Positions 1 to 8,515 of a stretch of 18,248 nucleotides of DNA are shown one piece after another; positions within the stretch are counted from its first letter, which is position 1, and the number at the start of each line of letters is the position of its first letter. The notes below the pieces were generated by a model. It was not told the DNA's origin. It worked only from the letters and a program-made list of their open reading frames with translations, and ran no database searches. The position numbers were made by a program, and so were the translations under genes. The stretch is from Bacteroidia bacterium (GTDB taxonomy: Bacteria; Bacteroidota; Bacteroidia; Cytophagales; Cyclobacteriaceae). Location: positions 1-18,248 of the forward strand of contig JANXRR010000090.1 of the NCBI GenBank assembly GCA_025356795.1. The letters run 5' to 3'.

Positions 1-565
1 GAAACGTTATGCTGGAAAAACATTGGGTGCACTTGCCAAAATTTATGGCAAATCGCCAGAAGAAACTGCTATGGATCTAGTGATCACAGACAGCACCCGA
101 GTGGAGACTGCTTACTTTTTGATGAGCGAAGATAACATCAAGAAGCAACTAATGCTGCCATATGTTAGTTTTGGTTCTGATGCTGGTTCACCCACGGCAG
201 CCGACATGTTCTTAAAGTATAAAGATCACCCACGTGCCTATGGAAACTTTGCACGTTTGCTCGGTAAGTATGTACGCGAGGAAAAAGTGATTCCATTAGA
301 GGAAGCGATCAGAAGACTGAGCTCGTTGCCCGCCAACAATCTAAAAATAAAGAAGCGGGGATTATTAACACAAGGCTGTTATGCGGATGTGGTAATTTTC
401 GATCCTGCAAAAATTCAGGACCACGCCACGTTTGAAAACCCTCATCAATACAGCACAGGCATGGTGCATGTGTTTGTGAATGGCACTCAAGTATTGGCAG
501 ATGGTGAACACACCCATGCCAAACCAGGAAGGATAGTGAGAGGTGCTGGATGGAAGGGGAAGTGA
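1..565 (+). CDS. N-acyl-D-amino-acid deacylase (D-aminoacylase family amidohydrolase), 3' part
   Basis: This is the C-terminal part of a metal-dependent amidohydrolase of the D-aminoacylase family, which removes the acyl group from N-acyl-D-amino acids. The reading frame is already open at base 2, before any start codon, so the gene begins outside the window; about 187 codons are visible. The motif VSFGSDAGSP holds the conserved Asp that serves in metal binding and catalysis in this superfamily. A conserved HPRAYGNFARLL stretch follows, then the small C-terminal beta domain (GCYADVVIFDP, VHVFVNGTQVLADGEHT) typical of urease-type amidohydrolases. The stop is TGA at 563-565. The visible part is intact. 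The exact substrate cannot be read from this fragment; a dipeptidase-like or other N-acyl amino acid substrate is possible. Confidence 0.88.
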   Translation, partial: KRYAGKTLGALAKIYGKSPEETAMDLVITDSTRVETAYFLMSEDNIKKQLMLPYVSFGSDAGSPTAADMFLKYKDHPRAYGNFARLLGKYVREEKVIPLEEAIRRLSSLPANNLKIKKRGLLTQGCYADVVIFDPAKIQDHATFENPHQYSTGMVHVFVNGTQVLADGEHTHAKPGRIVRGAGWKGK

Positions 566-589
566 TAAAAAATTGAGACGAATAATAAA

Positions 590-775
590 ATGAAAGAAAT
601 AGACCTGCTAAAAGAAACAGTAAAATATTTTGAAGAATATATTTTTCAAAATCACATCAACGCGGCCTTAAGAATTCATTCAAAACTTCAATCTTATAAT
701 ATAAACCCAATTGTAGTAAAGTACCTATCAAAAGTTTTAGATGTGGGTATACCAACAAATAATTGGATGAAGTAG
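590..775 (+). CDS. Hypothetical small protein, 61 aa
   Basis: A short open frame starts at ATG 590, 24 bp after the deacylase stop, and ends at TAG. I do not recognise a family. The product would be soluble and mostly helical (KEIDLLKETVKYFEEYIF, then AALRIHSKLQSY), with no signal peptide or membrane segment. The composition is protein-like and lysine/isoleucine rich, which favours a real gene, but the stretch is visibly more AT-rich than its neighbours and has no ribosome binding site, which is normal for Bacteroidota. It converges with the minus-strand acyl-CoA dehydrogenase gene, whose stop lies 27 bp away. A chance ORF cannot be excluded. Confidence 0.45.
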   Translation: MKEIDLLKETVKYFEEYIFQNHINAALRIHSKLQSYNINPIVVKYLSKVLDVGIPTNNWMK

Positions 776-802
776 GCTCAACAGGGGTTTTTAGTATCAA
801 AC

Positions 803-3115
803 TCAAACCCTAGCAGCAATAGGCGCAGCTAAACAACTCTCTGGAATGTTAAACACGTCCACCAACGGAACTGCTTCTTGGCGGATATCCCAACAAAGCT
901 GATTCACTAACTTCCGGATGGCTTTGGTTTTGCTCCCTTCCATATAACCGCTTTCTAGGTACCAGCCTTTGTTTTTTTCTATCTGCGAAAGCGCAAACAG
1001 TTGACAAAGTTTTGTTAACACTGCTTTGCAGCTTACATTTTCGGTAGTGTTTACTTGATGGATAAATCGCTCCAGTATAACCCGTTCAATATGAGCAAGA
1101 CCAACTTCTACCAATTGATGTTGGCTCACGTTAAAGGCATCGAACGAATCCATTCCGCCTTTGATATGATTCTTTAATCGTTGCGCTGCTGAGATGAGTA
1201 TGTCGCGCTCACGATGTTCAAAGGCATTCAATAAAAACTCAAAGCTTACCAGATGTTCTTCATCGGTGTTGCGCGTAAAAAACGGATTCAGCTCAGTTAA
1301 CGTTGACACAGCCTGCTCTGCCACGTAACTCAATATCCCGAAAAGGTTCATGTTGTTGAACTCTTGTTTGAATTCAGTTAACCTACTTTTAGCTACTAAT
1401 TGAAGTAACACTGTATTGTCTCCTTCAAAGGTGGTGAAGATGTCGGTATCATTTTTTAATCGTTCAATTCTATTTTCAGATAAATATCCTTTGCCACCGC
1501 AGCACTCGCGGCATTCTTGCAGTGTGGCTGTAGTATTCCAAGTAGCAAAAGCTTTCATGCCTGCTGCTAGTGCTTCAATTTCTTGCATATCAGCTTCAGT
1601 GCGGGCAATAAACCGTTCTGTTAAATAGCGAAGCGAAAAATGAAGGGCATACGCATTGGCCAATAAGGGCATCAACCTTCGTTGATGGGTTCTATAATTT
1701 AATATTGCAACTTCTGTTCCTCCTTCGGGTCCAAATTGTCTGCGTTTATCTCCATAACGAATAGCAATTGTCAATCCTGATTTGGCTGCACTTAAGCCTG
1801 AACGTGGAATTCCGATGCGCCCACCAACCAACGTTCCCAACATGGTAAAGAACCTCCTGTTGTCGCTGGCAATAGGGCTTTCAAATTTCCCTTCAGAAGA
1901 AATGCTGGCGAATCGGTCTAACAAATTCTCATGCGGAACAATCACCTGGTCAAAATGGATTTTGCCATTGTCTACTCCATTCAATCCCATCTTTCTACCG
2001 CAATCTTCAATACTAACTCCTGGTAGTATGTTTCCACTTTTATCCCGGATGGGAACTAACAAAGCACTTACACCATAGTCTTTTTCATCTACAATGAGCT
2101 TGGCAAATACGGTAGCCATTTGCCCATGCAAGGCTGCATTACCAATGTATTCTTTCTTCGCCCCTTCATGAGGCGTTTTGATTGCAAATGTCTTGGTTGT
2201 GTGATTATATGTAGCGGTAGTTTCTATGCCTTTTACGTTTGATCCATGCCCTGTTTCTGTCATAGCAAAACAACCTGGCAATTCTAATGTGCCGATCTGT
2301 TTTAAATATTTTGTATGATGTTTTTCGGTACCGAGGAAGTACACACTCATACCAAATAAACCAAACTGAACACCGAATTTTATCACCAAACTTATATCAT
2401 GATAGCTCAATGTTTCTAGGATGGTGAAGTAACTGGCCATATCACCTTTGCCACCATATTCTTTAGGATACGCAATGGAACCAAAACCTTGATGGGCTAG
2501 TTGCCGGGTCCAATGCAATACCTTCTGGCGATAGACAAATAAATTATCGGTATCTAAATAAGCAAATTCAGGATCGGAAATTACGGTCTTCACTTTTTTT
2601 ATAATGTCAGCTTGATCGCCATCTAAAATCCTCGCGAGGGTTTCAACATCAAAGGAAGATTGTGTGCTATGATTTTCAGTAACAGTTGTTCTCTTTTCAG
2701 GATAGAAATTATATAGAACCTCTCCGGCAATCAATCCAAGAGTGGAGTCAATTGTTGAAAGCGAATCTTTTGCAAAGGCCAACGTGCCATTGAGCGAGGC
2801 CGTTCCATGAAGTTGTGCCAATGCAATGCCAAGATCAACTAGAGTGGCATTGGCATCGGGTGGCATACTTTCAGCAGCATGACGTATTTCTTCTAACCAG
2901 TTTTTAAACTCTTCAGGTGTTGGAGGATACAATGGATTAATTTGATCTATTAAAAATTGCTTCTCAGATTCTTCCAGCCACGGTTGGCTTTCAATTAATT
3001 CTTTAATGATCTTTATTTCTGTGGGAGTTAATACGGCATCGCTCCAAACAATGTAAAGTGTGGGTAGAAAGATGTAAAGATTTGAATTTGATTTCAATTG
3101 TGAAGATTGCAGCAT
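803..3115 (-). CDS. Acyl-CoA dehydrogenase/oxidase family flavoprotein with extra N-terminal helical domain
   Basis: This 770-aa protein should oxidise acyl-CoA thioesters to trans-2-enoyl-CoA with FAD, the first step of fatty acid beta-oxidation. The flavoprotein core spans about residues 150-590. CFAMTETGHGSN (282-293) matches the FAD/acyl-CoA binding strand, RRQFGPEGG (458-466) lies in the C-terminal helical domain, ECRECCGGKGYLSENR (534-549) is the acyl-CoA oxidase-like signature, and TTFEGDNTV (561-569) carries the expected catalytic base Glu564. These C-terminal motifs resemble peroxisomal-type acyl-CoA oxidases more than short-chain dehydrogenases, so H2O2-producing oxidase activity is possible. 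Residues 1-90 (IVWSDAVLTPTEIKII and following) form an extra acidic helical region, and about 180 residues follow the core. The gene stands alone on the minus strand with no evident operon partner. The start is ATG at 3115. Confidence 0.85.
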   Translation of the reverse strand: MLQSSQLKSNSNLYIFLPTLYIVWSDAVLTPTEIKIIKELIESQPWLEESEKQFLIDQINPLYPPTPEEFKNWLEEIRHAAESMPPDANATLVDLGIALAQLHGTASLNGTLAFAKDSLSTIDSTLGLIAGEVLYNFYPEKRTTVTENHSTQSSFDVETLARILDGDQADIIKKVKTVISDPEFAYLDTDNLFVYRQKVLHWTRQLAHQGFGSIAYPKEYGGKGDMASYFTILETLSYHDISLVIKFGVQFGLFGMSVYFLGTEKHHTKYLKQIGTLELPGCFAMTETGHGSNVKGIETTATYNHTTKTFAIKTPHEGAKKEYIGNAALHGQMATVFAKLIVDEKDYGVSALLVPIRDKSGNILPGVSIEDCGRKMGLNGVDNGKIHFDQVIVPHENLLDRFASISSEGKFESPIASDNRRFFTMLGTLVGGRIGIPRSGLSAAKSGLTIAIRYGDKRRQFGPEGGTEVAILNYRTHQRRLMPLLANAYALHFSLRYLTERFIARTEADMQEIEALAAGMKAFATWNTTATLQECRECCGGKGYLSENRIERLKNDTDIFTTFEGDNTVLLQLVAKSRLTEFKQEFNNMNLFGILSYVAEQAVSTLTELNPFFTRNTDEEHLVSFEFLLNAFEHRERDILISAAQRLKNHIKGGMDSFDAFNVSQHQLVEVGLAHIERVILERFIHQVNTTENVSCKAVLTKLCQLFALSQIEKNKGWYLESGYMEGSKTKAIRKLVNQLCWDIRQEAVPLVDVFNIPESCLAAPIAARV

Positions 3116-3419
3116 GGCTAGGAATTTTAATTAGCTAAAATTAGTAAATACCCTGACTTATTTTATGACATTCAACTGACAAAATCTTTAACCCAACTAT
3201 TATTCGTTATGATTTCCCGTTTTCTTTTAGACCCCTTTGCTTATTGGGCGTAGTGTAAGTATAGTAAAAATCAATTCGTGTGAATCTATCAATCCAAAGA
3301 ATTACGATGCCATATTGGATTCATTTGCTTTTAGAATGTTTGTTTTATTTTCATTTCTGTAAACCAAATGAGTGTTTTGTGAGTTAACTTACCTAATCAC
3401 ATAAAAACAAATTAAACTT
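3116..3419. other. Divergent intergenic region, no gene seen
   Basis: This AT-rich spacer of 304 bp separates the divergent acyl-CoA dehydrogenase gene (leftward) and osmC (rightward) and must hold both promoters. I could not find a convincing -33/-7 pair for either direction, nor a strong hairpin. The only small frame of note is a 14-codon ORF at 3209-3253, which has no support. Confidence 0.6.
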
Positions 3420-3830
3420 ATGAAAAGAACAGCATCCGCACATTGGTCAGGCGATTTAAAAACAGGTAAAGGAAATTTATCTACGCAAAGCACAACTCTT
3501 AACCAAACACAGTATTCCTTCAAAACTCGTTTTGAAGATGGCGTAGGTACAAACCCTGAAGAACTATTGGCAGCAGCTCATGCCGGTTGCTTCACAATGG
3601 CGGTAAGTATGATTCTTGGTCAAGCTGGGTTCATCGCCACTTCGTTAGATACCACGGCCACACTAACTTTGGAAGGCCCTGATGTTACAGGTGTTCATCT
3701 TTCTATTAAAGGAAATATTCCATCTATTACTGCTGAAAAATTTTCTGACATAACAAGAGATGCGGAAAAGAATTGCATTATCTCTAAAGCGTTAAGTGTG
3801 GCTATCACTTCAGATGCAGCATTAGTTTAG
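3420..3830 (+). CDS. osmC: OsmC family peroxiredoxin (organic hydroperoxide reductase)
   Basis: This 136-aa cytoplasmic protein matches E. coli OsmC along its length: AHWSGDLKTGKGN near the start, GTNPEELLAAAHAGCF in the middle, and a second conserved cysteine near the C-terminus. OsmC is a homodimeric thiol peroxidase that reduces organic hydroperoxides. The peroxidatic cysteine would be Cys57 (HAGCFTM) and the resolving cysteine Cys119 (EKNCIISK); both are present, so the enzyme should be active. The usual Cys-Pro at the second site is Cys-Ile here. Length is normal (E. coli 143 aa). It starts at ATG 3420 after a 300-bp spacer and seems monocistronic, since a hairpin terminator lies between it and leuC. 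In other bacteria osmC responds to osmotic or general stress; no such operator is recognisable here. Confidence 0.93.
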   Translation: MKRTASAHWSGDLKTGKGNLSTQSTTLNQTQYSFKTRFEDGVGTNPEELLAAAHAGCFTMAVSMILGQAGFIATSLDTTATLTLEGPDVTGVHLSIKGNIPSITAEKFSDITRDAEKNCIISKALSVAITSDAALV

Positions 3831-3842
3831 TTTGCCTTTGTA

Positions 3843-3878
3843 TTACTCCTTTTCCTTAGAAGGGTGTTGGTGAGGGTA
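3843..3878 (+). repeat. Possible decayed dispersed palindromic repeat downstream of osmC
   Basis: Just after osmC the sequence CTCCTTTTCCTTAGAAGGG forms a short hairpin (stem 3848-3853 with 3858-3863, one G-U pair, loop CCTT) and runs into GTTGGTGAGGGT. The combination of a CTCCTT...AAGG hairpin followed by G-rich GGTGAGG resembles an intergenic repeat I have seen in many Bacteroidota genomes. Assignment rests on memory of that pattern and on one copy only. Confidence 0.3.
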
Positions 3879-3897
3879 TAAAAATTTTCTATCTTTC

Positions 3898-3927
3898 TTT
3901 GAATTAGCGTAGTATTTTTTACCTTCG
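3898..3927 (+). promoter_or_regulatory. Candidate Bacteroidota-type promoter for the leu operon
   Basis: TTTG at 3898-3901 and TACCTTCG at 3920-3927, separated by 18 bp, fit the Bacteroidota -33 TTTG / -7 TAnnTTTG consensus with one mismatch in the -7 box. Transcription would start near 3933-3936, roughly 70 bp before leuC, and the terminator-like hairpin at 3938 would begin almost at the first transcribed base. Assigned from consensus only. Confidence 0.45.
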
Positions 3928-3937
3928 TGCTTTATCA

Positions 3938-3976
3938 AGAACCGTCCCGATAGCCTCGGGACGGTTCTGTTTTTTT
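3938..3976 (+). terminator. Strong intrinsic terminator or attenuator between osmC and leuC
   Basis: AGAACCGTCCCGA (3938-3950) pairs perfectly with TCGGGACGGTTCT (3956-3968): a 13-bp GC-rich stem with the loop TAGCC, followed by G and seven T. This is a textbook rho-independent terminator for plus-strand transcription; the minus strand has no T-run after the stem. It would end osmC mRNA, but it also lies only 26 bp before the leuC start, so leuC transcripts probably pass through it. Confidence 0.85.
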
Positions 3977-4002
3977 AAGGCATAACCAAACTAACGATTG
4001 TT

Positions 4003-5415
4003 GTGAGTATACAAAAACCAAAAACAATTTTTGAAAAAATCTGGGACAACCATGTGGTAAAAAAAGCAGAAGGCTATCCCGATGCTTTATTTATCGACAG
4101 GCATTTTATTCATGAAGTAACAAGCCCACAAGCATTTGATGGGCTACGAAAAAGAGGCATACAAGTTTTTAGTACAAGCCGCACTTCGGCTACTGCCGAT
4201 CATAATGTGCCCACCAAAGATCAGCACCTTCCCATCAAAGAAGCAATGTCGCGCCATCAGGTAGAAACCTTGCGAAAGAACTGCGCAGAATTTGGTGTAG
4301 AGTTGTATGACCTTGGGCATCCCTATCAAGGTATTGTTCACATTATTGGCCCCGAGTTAGGTTTAACATTACCCGGAATGACAATTGTGTGTGGCGATAG
4401 TCATACAAGCACACATGGAGCTTTCGGCAACATCGCTTTTGGCATTGGCACAAGTGAGGTTGAACAAGTGCTGGCCACTCAGTGCATCCTTCAATACAAA
4501 CCAAAAACCATGAAGATTGAAATCAATGGCACGCTTTCAAAGGGTGTTGTTAGTAAGGACATTATTCTTTATGTGATCTCCAAGATTTCTGCCAGTGGAG
4601 CTACTGGTTACTTTGTTGAGTATGCAGGCGATACCATAAGAAATCTTTCTATGGAAGCGCGCATGACCATTTGCAATATGAGTATTGAGATGGGGGCTCG
4701 TGGTGGATTGATAGCTCCTGATGAAATCACGTTCAATTATATTAAGGGAAGAAAGTTTGCCCCTCAGGGTGAATTGTTCGATAAGAAAGTTGCAGAATGG
4801 AAAAAATTAGCCACTGACGAAGGTGCTGTGTATGATCAAGTGTTGACAATTAACGCTGAGGATATTGGGCCGATGATTACCTACGGAACAAACCCAGGCA
4901 TGGGTATGAGGGTGAGTGATCGCATTCCCACTATAGAAGAGCTGAAAGAAATCAGTGAGCGGACTTCATTCAAGAAATCACTTGACTATATGGGGCTAGA
5001 GCCGGGCTCACAGTTGTTGGGCAAAGCGGTTGATTATGTTTTTATTGGAAGCTGCACAAACGCACGCATTGAAGACCTTCGCTTGGTTGCCGGTATAGTA
5101 AAAGGAAAAAAGAAAGCCGCTGGTGTTGAGGTATGGGTGGTACCTGGATCTAAGCAGGTGGAAGTGCAAGCAAAGGCCGAAGGGCTTGATAAAATTTTTG
5201 AAGCCGCTGGTTTTGAATTGCGCAGCCCTGGTTGCTCGGCCTGCTTAGGTATGAACGAAGACAAAGTGCCTGTAGGTAAATATTGCATCTCTACTTCTAA
5301 CAGAAATTTTGAAGGACGGCAAGGGCCTAAGTCAAGAACGTTTTTAGCAAGCCCATTGAGCGCGGCAGCTGCGGCTATTACAGGTAGAGTTACAGATGTG
5401 AGGGAGTTAGTCTAA
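4003..5415 (+). CDS. leuC: 3-isopropylmalate dehydratase large subunit
   Basis: LeuC is the catalytic [4Fe-4S] subunit of isopropylmalate isomerase, which converts 2-isopropylmalate to 3-isopropylmalate with LeuD in leucine synthesis. The 470-aa length matches bacterial Leu[14 protein letters not shown] (130-142) is the aconitase-type substrate loop. The cluster ligands are Cys351 in [12 protein letters not shown] and Cys411 and Cys414 in [12 protein letters not shown], all present. The start is GTG at 4003, chosen because the following residues ([13 protein letters not shown]) align with the usual N-terminus of the family; there is no Shine-Dalgarno sequence. It is the first gene of leuC-leuD-leuB-leuA, with the hairpin at 3938-3976 in its leader. 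Confidence 0.97.
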   Translation: MSIQKPKTIFEKIWDNHVVKKAEGYPDALFIDRHFIHEVTSPQAFDGLRKRGIQVFSTSRTSATADHNVPTKDQHLPIKEAMSRHQVETLRKNCAEFGVELYDLGHPYQGIVHIIGPELGLTLPGMTIVCGDSHTSTHGAFGNIAFGIGTSEVEQVLATQCILQYKPKTMKIEINGTLSKGVVSKDIILYVISKISASGATGYFVEYAGDTIRNLSMEARMTICNMSIEMGARGGLIAPDEITFNYIKGRKFAPQGELFDKKVAEWKKLATDEGAVYDQVLTINAEDIGPMITYGTNPGMGMRVSDRIPTIEELKEISERTSFKKSLDYMGLEPGSQLLGKAVDYVFIGSCTNARIEDLRLVAGIVKGKKKAAGVEVWVVPGSKQVEVQAKAEGLDKIFEAAGFELRSPGCSACLGMNEDKVPVGKYCISTSNRNFEGRQGPKSRTFLASPLSAAAAAITGRVTDVRELV

Positions 5416-5489
5416 ATATTTTCAGTTAAACGTTGATGTTAATCGCTTGTCAAAAAACCATTAACGAACAACTAATAACCAAACAAGAA

Positions 5490-6074
5490 ATGAAAGATAA
5501 ATTTATAACATTGAAATCTACTGCTGTACCGTTGTCGGTAGAAAATATCGATACGGATCAAATCATTCCTGCCAGGTTTTTGAAAGCTACCACGCGCGAA
5601 GGCTTTGGCGATAATTTATTTCGCGATTGGAGATATGATTCAAGTAATAATCCAATTAAAGAATTTGTTCTTAACCAATCAAAATATTCTGGTAAAATAT
5701 TGGTAGGAGGAAAGAACTTTGGTTGTGGTAGCAGTCGTGAGCACGCAGCTTGGGCTATTTATGATTATGGATTTCGGGTAGTGATCTCAAGCTTCTTCGC
5801 AGATATATTTAAGAACAACGCTCTTAATAATGGTTTGCTTCCATTAGTTGTGTCTGATAAATTTTTAAAAGGATTATTTGAAACCATTGTTGTAAACCCT
5901 CAAACAGAAGTGATTGTAGATTTGGAGAATCAAAAAGTTTCGGCAGATGGAATCACCGAAGGTTTTGAAATTAATAAGTATAAGAAGACTTGTATGATCA
6001 ATGGCTACGATGACATTGATTATCTATTGAGTTTGAACAGTGAAATAAGAGCGTTTGATTTAGTCCACAGTTAA
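5490..6074 (+). CDS. leuD: 3-isopropylmalate dehydratase small subunit
   Basis: LeuD is the swivelling-domain subunit that completes isopropylmalate isomerase with LeuC. From ATG 5490 the protein is 194 aa, close to the usual length. [15 protein letters not shown] (17-31) and [17 protein letters not shown] (73-89) are the substrate-recognition motifs of the family, and [10 protein letters not shown] near the end is the typical C-terminus. The frame is open upstream to a TTG at 5433 (213 aa), but the 19 extra residues do not look like LeuD and the preceding AT-rich bases look like spacer, so I choose 5490. The gap to leuC is 74 bp. Confidence 0.95.
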   Translation: MKDKFITLKSTAVPLSVENIDTDQIIPARFLKATTREGFGDNLFRDWRYDSSNNPIKEFVLNQSKYSGKILVGGKNFGCGSSREHAAWAIYDYGFRVVISSFFADIFKNNALNNGLLPLVVSDKFLKGLFETIVVNPQTEVIVDLENQKVSADGITEGFEINKYKKTCMINGYDDIDYLLSLNSEIRAFDLVHS

Positions 6075-6085
6075 TTGTTAATAGT

Positions 6086-6105
6086 TATCGGCTTATCTGC
6101 CGATA
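6086..6105 (+). other. Small hairpin between leuD and leuB
   Basis: TATCGGC (6086-6092) and GCCGATA (6099-6105) form a 7-bp stem with a 6-nt loop in the 63-bp spacer. There is no T-run behind it, so it is not a terminator. It could stabilise or process the operon mRNA, or be chance. Confidence 0.4.
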
Positions 6106-6137
6106 CCAGATAACTAAATAACTGACAACTTAGAAAA

Positions 6138-7232
6138 ATGAAAAAGAAAATAGTAATCCTTCCGGGAGATGGTATCGGTAAAGAAGTAACCACTGAAGGA
6201 AAGCGTGTGCTTGAAACTATCGCTTCACTTTTTGGCCATCAGTTTGAATATGATGAAGCAACCATAGGTCATGATGCGATTGAAGCTACCGGCAACCCAT
6301 TGCCAGACGAAACATTGGCGAAGTTAAAAAATTGTGATGCTATTTTGTTTGGCGCTGTGGGTCATCCAAAATATGACAATGATCCGTCACTAAAAGTAAG
6401 ACCGGAACAAGGCTTACTAAAGATGCGGAAGGAGCTAGGTCTTTACGCTAATCTCAGACCGATAAAGCTTTTTGATGAGTTGTTGCAAGCATCCGCTATC
6501 AAACCTGAAATATTGAAAGGCTCTGATATACTTTTCTTCCGCGAATTAACAGGTGATGTTTATTTTGGAGAGAAGGGAAGAAAAGACGATGGCAATACTG
6601 CCTATGATGTGATGATCTATCAGCGTTATGAAGTCGAACGAATAGCACACAAAGCATTTCAGGCAGCCAGAACCCGCAAGAACAAAGTTACATCAGTCGA
6701 TAAAGCGAATGTATTAGAAAGTTCACGTTTATGGAGAGCAGTAGTGCAAGAAATTGGAAAGCTATATCCGGATGTAGAGTTAGAACATCAGTTTATTGAT
6801 TCTGCGGCCATGAAGCTGATCCAGAACCCAAGAAGTTTTGATGTAGTACTTACCGGAAATTTATTTGGAGATATTCTCACAGACGAAGCTTCGCAAATTG
6901 CTGGATCCATGGGAATGCTCGCTTCTGCTTCTGTTGGCGACTCAGTTGGATTGTACGAACCAATCCATGGAAGTGCCCATGATATTACTGGCAAAGGAAT
7001 AGCTAACCCGTTGGCTTCTATTTTATCGGCTGCCTTGTTGTTAGATATTTCTTTTGGATTGAAAGAAGAAGCTGAAACAATTATTAAAGCTGTTGAAAAA
7101 GCATTGGCGTTAGGCTTTCGCACAGCCGATATAGCCGATGCAGAGACCGATCGTGCTAAGATTTTAAATACACAAGCAATGGGAAGTTTGATTGTTGATC
7201 AGTTAATGGTATCGGTAAAGGAAAACCAGTAA
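6138..7232 (+). CDS. leuB: 3-isopropylmalate dehydrogenase
   Basis: LeuB oxidises and decarboxylates 3-isopropylmalate with NAD+ to give 2-ketoisocaproate, the last step before transamination to leucine. The 364-aa protein has the full set of family motifs: LPGDGIGKEV (8-17), MRKELGLYANLRP (96-108) with the substrate arginines, RELTGDVYFG (135-144), the Lys189 loop SVDKANVLESS (186-196), GNLFGDILTDEAS (240-252) with the metal-binding aspartates, and the NAD-binding EPIHGSAHDI (274-283), whose form favours NAD over NADP. It starts at ATG 6138, 63 bp after leuD, and lies 45 bp before leuA. Nothing is missing or unusual in the protein. Confidence 0.97.
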   Translation: MKKKIVILPGDGIGKEVTTEGKRVLETIASLFGHQFEYDEATIGHDAIEATGNPLPDETLAKLKNCDAILFGAVGHPKYDNDPSLKVRPEQGLLKMRKELGLYANLRPIKLFDELLQASAIKPEILKGSDILFFRELTGDVYFGEKGRKDDGNTAYDVMIYQRYEVERIAHKAFQAARTRKNKVTSVDKANVLESSRLWRAVVQEIGKLYPDVELEHQFIDSAAMKLIQNPRSFDVVLTGNLFGDILTDEASQIAGSMGMLASASVGDSVGLYEPIHGSAHDITGKGIANPLASILSAALLLDISFGLKEEAETIIKAVEKALALGFRTADIADAETDRAKILNTQAMGSLIVDQLMVSVKENQ

Positions 7233-7277
7233 CTGTTGAAAACTAACAAGGATCTTTAATTATTAACAGATAACGGT

Positions 7278-8438
7278 ATGAGCAACAAAATTCAAATCTT
7301 TGACACAACCCTTCGCGATGGTGAACAAGTTCCGGGTTGTCAATTAAAAACAGAAGAGAAGGTAATCATTGCAAAAGAACTTGAAGCATTGGGTGTGGAT
7401 GTTATTGAAGCTGGATTTCCGATTTCAAGCCCTGGCGATTTTCTCTCTGTTGTTGAATTATCGAAAGCAATTAAAGGCGTTACCATTTGTGCGCTCACTC
7501 GCTCGAAGAAAGAAGATATTGATGTGGCGGCTGAGGCACTCCATCATGCTAAACGTGGAAGAATACACACAGGTATTGGCTCATCTGATGTTCACATCAA
7601 GCATAAGTTTAAATCCAACCGTGAGCAAGTATTAGAGCAAGGTGTGTGGGCTGTTAAATATGCGAAAGCAAAAGGATATGAAGTTGAGTTCTTTGCTGAA
7701 GATGCTGGCCGTGCCGACCTAGCATTTTTAGCGCAACTAACGGAAGCAGTAATTGCCGCTGGTGCCGATGTGGTAAATATCCCTGACACAACAGGATATT
7801 GCTTGCCAAACCTTTACGGCAAACGCATTGAATATTTGTTTGAACACGTTTCCAATATCCATAAAGCGGTTATATCTGTTCATTGTCACAATGATCTTGG
7901 GTTGGCTACTGCTAATACCATTGCAGGATTGATGGGTGGAGCAAGGCAAGCAGAGGTAACAATAAATGGGATAGGTGAACGTGCTGGTAACACTTCACTC
8001 GAAGAGGTGGCTATGATTTTACAGGTGCACAAAGATCTTGGTCTATACACAGACATAAAATCAGAAAGATTATATGACATCAGCAAGTTAGTTGCTGAGA
8101 TGATGCGCATGCCTGTGCAGGCCAACAAAGCTATTATTGGTGCTAATGCATTTGCTCATTCATCGGGCATCCATCAGGATGGATTTTTAAAACATGCCGA
8201 AAATTATGAAATCATAAACCCATCAGACGTAGGTGTGCCATCTTCCTCTATAGTATTAACCGCCCGCAGTGGGCGTGCTGCCTTAAAACACAGAGTGGAG
8301 TTGCTGGGCTACAAAGTGGAAGGCGAAGAGTTGAACACACTCTATGAAAACTTTTTGGTATTGGCAGATGAGAAGAAGCAGTTGGAGAATGATGATCTAC
8401 ATTATCTAGTGGCAAATACGTTGGTTTTGGCGAGATAA
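7278..8438 (+). CDS. leuA: 2-isopropylmalate synthase, short form without regulatory domain
   Basis: LeuA condenses 2-ketoisovalerate with acetyl-CoA to 2-isopropylmalate, the committed step of leucine synthesis. The HMGL-type TIM barrel is complete: FDTTLRDGEQVPG (8-20) with the catalytic Arg and metal Asp, SVHCHNDLGLATAN (200-213) with metal ligands His202 and His204, and NGIGERAGNTSLEEV (230-244). HSSGIHQDG (294-302) and SGRAALKHR (331-339) belong to the linker region. At 386 aa it lacks the roughly 110-residue C-terminal LeuA dimer domain that binds leucine in E. coli and Mycobacterium enzymes; short LeuA proteins are common in Bacteroidota. It is last in the operon, an order unlike leuABCD of E. 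coli. Its final 161 bp (8278-8438) recur diverged at 9521-9681, so this 3' end may have been exchanged. Confidence 0.95.
   Translation: MSNKIQIFDTTLRDGEQVPGCQLKTEEKVIIAKELEALGVDVIEAGFPISSPGDFLSVVELSKAIKGVTICALTRSKKEDIDVAAEALHHAKRGRIHTGIGSSDVHIKHKFKSNREQVLEQGVWAVKYAKAKGYEVEFFAEDAGRADLAFLAQLTEAVIAAGADVVNIPDTTGYCLPNLYGKRIEYLFEHVSNIHKAVISVHCHNDLGLATANTIAGLMGGARQAEVTINGIGERAGNTSLEEVAMILQVHKDLGLYTDIKSERLYDISKLVAEMMRMPVQANKAIIGANAFAHSSGIHQDGFLKHAENYEIINPSDVGVPSSSIVLTARSGRAALKHRVELLGYKVEGEELNTLYENFLVLADEKKQLENDDLHYLVANTLVLAR
8278..8438 (+). repeat. Direct repeat copy 1: 3' end of intact leuA
   Basis: These 161 bp, from the SGRAALKHR codons to the leuA stop, align without gaps to 9521-9681 with 22 mismatches (about 86% identity). 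The match ends at the stop codon on the right and at GCTGCC on the left. This copy is fused to the rest of leuA. Of 19 differing codons, 15 are synonymous. Confidence 0.95.
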
Positions 8439-8515
8439 AAACTAAGAATTAGCTACCTCACTGCCTCATAAGCAAACACATTATAAGCGGTAGGTGCTAT
8501 AACCTTACCCTTAGT

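Noticed and set aside
776..802. Possible bidirectional terminator (GGGTTT ... AAACCC) between the 61-aa ORF and the acyl-CoA dehydrogenase gene
   Set aside because: Only six base pairs with a 14-nt loop and no T-run on either side.
1416..2078. Plus-strand ORFs opposite the acyl-CoA dehydrogenase gene (1416-1628, 1782-2078)
   Set aside because: They lie antisense within a well-supported gene with conserved motifs and have composition typical of reverse-strand shadows.
3209..3253. 14-codon ORF in the spacer before osmC, considered as a leader peptide
   Set aside because: No downstream alternative hairpins, no runs of regulatory codons, and too far from either gene start.
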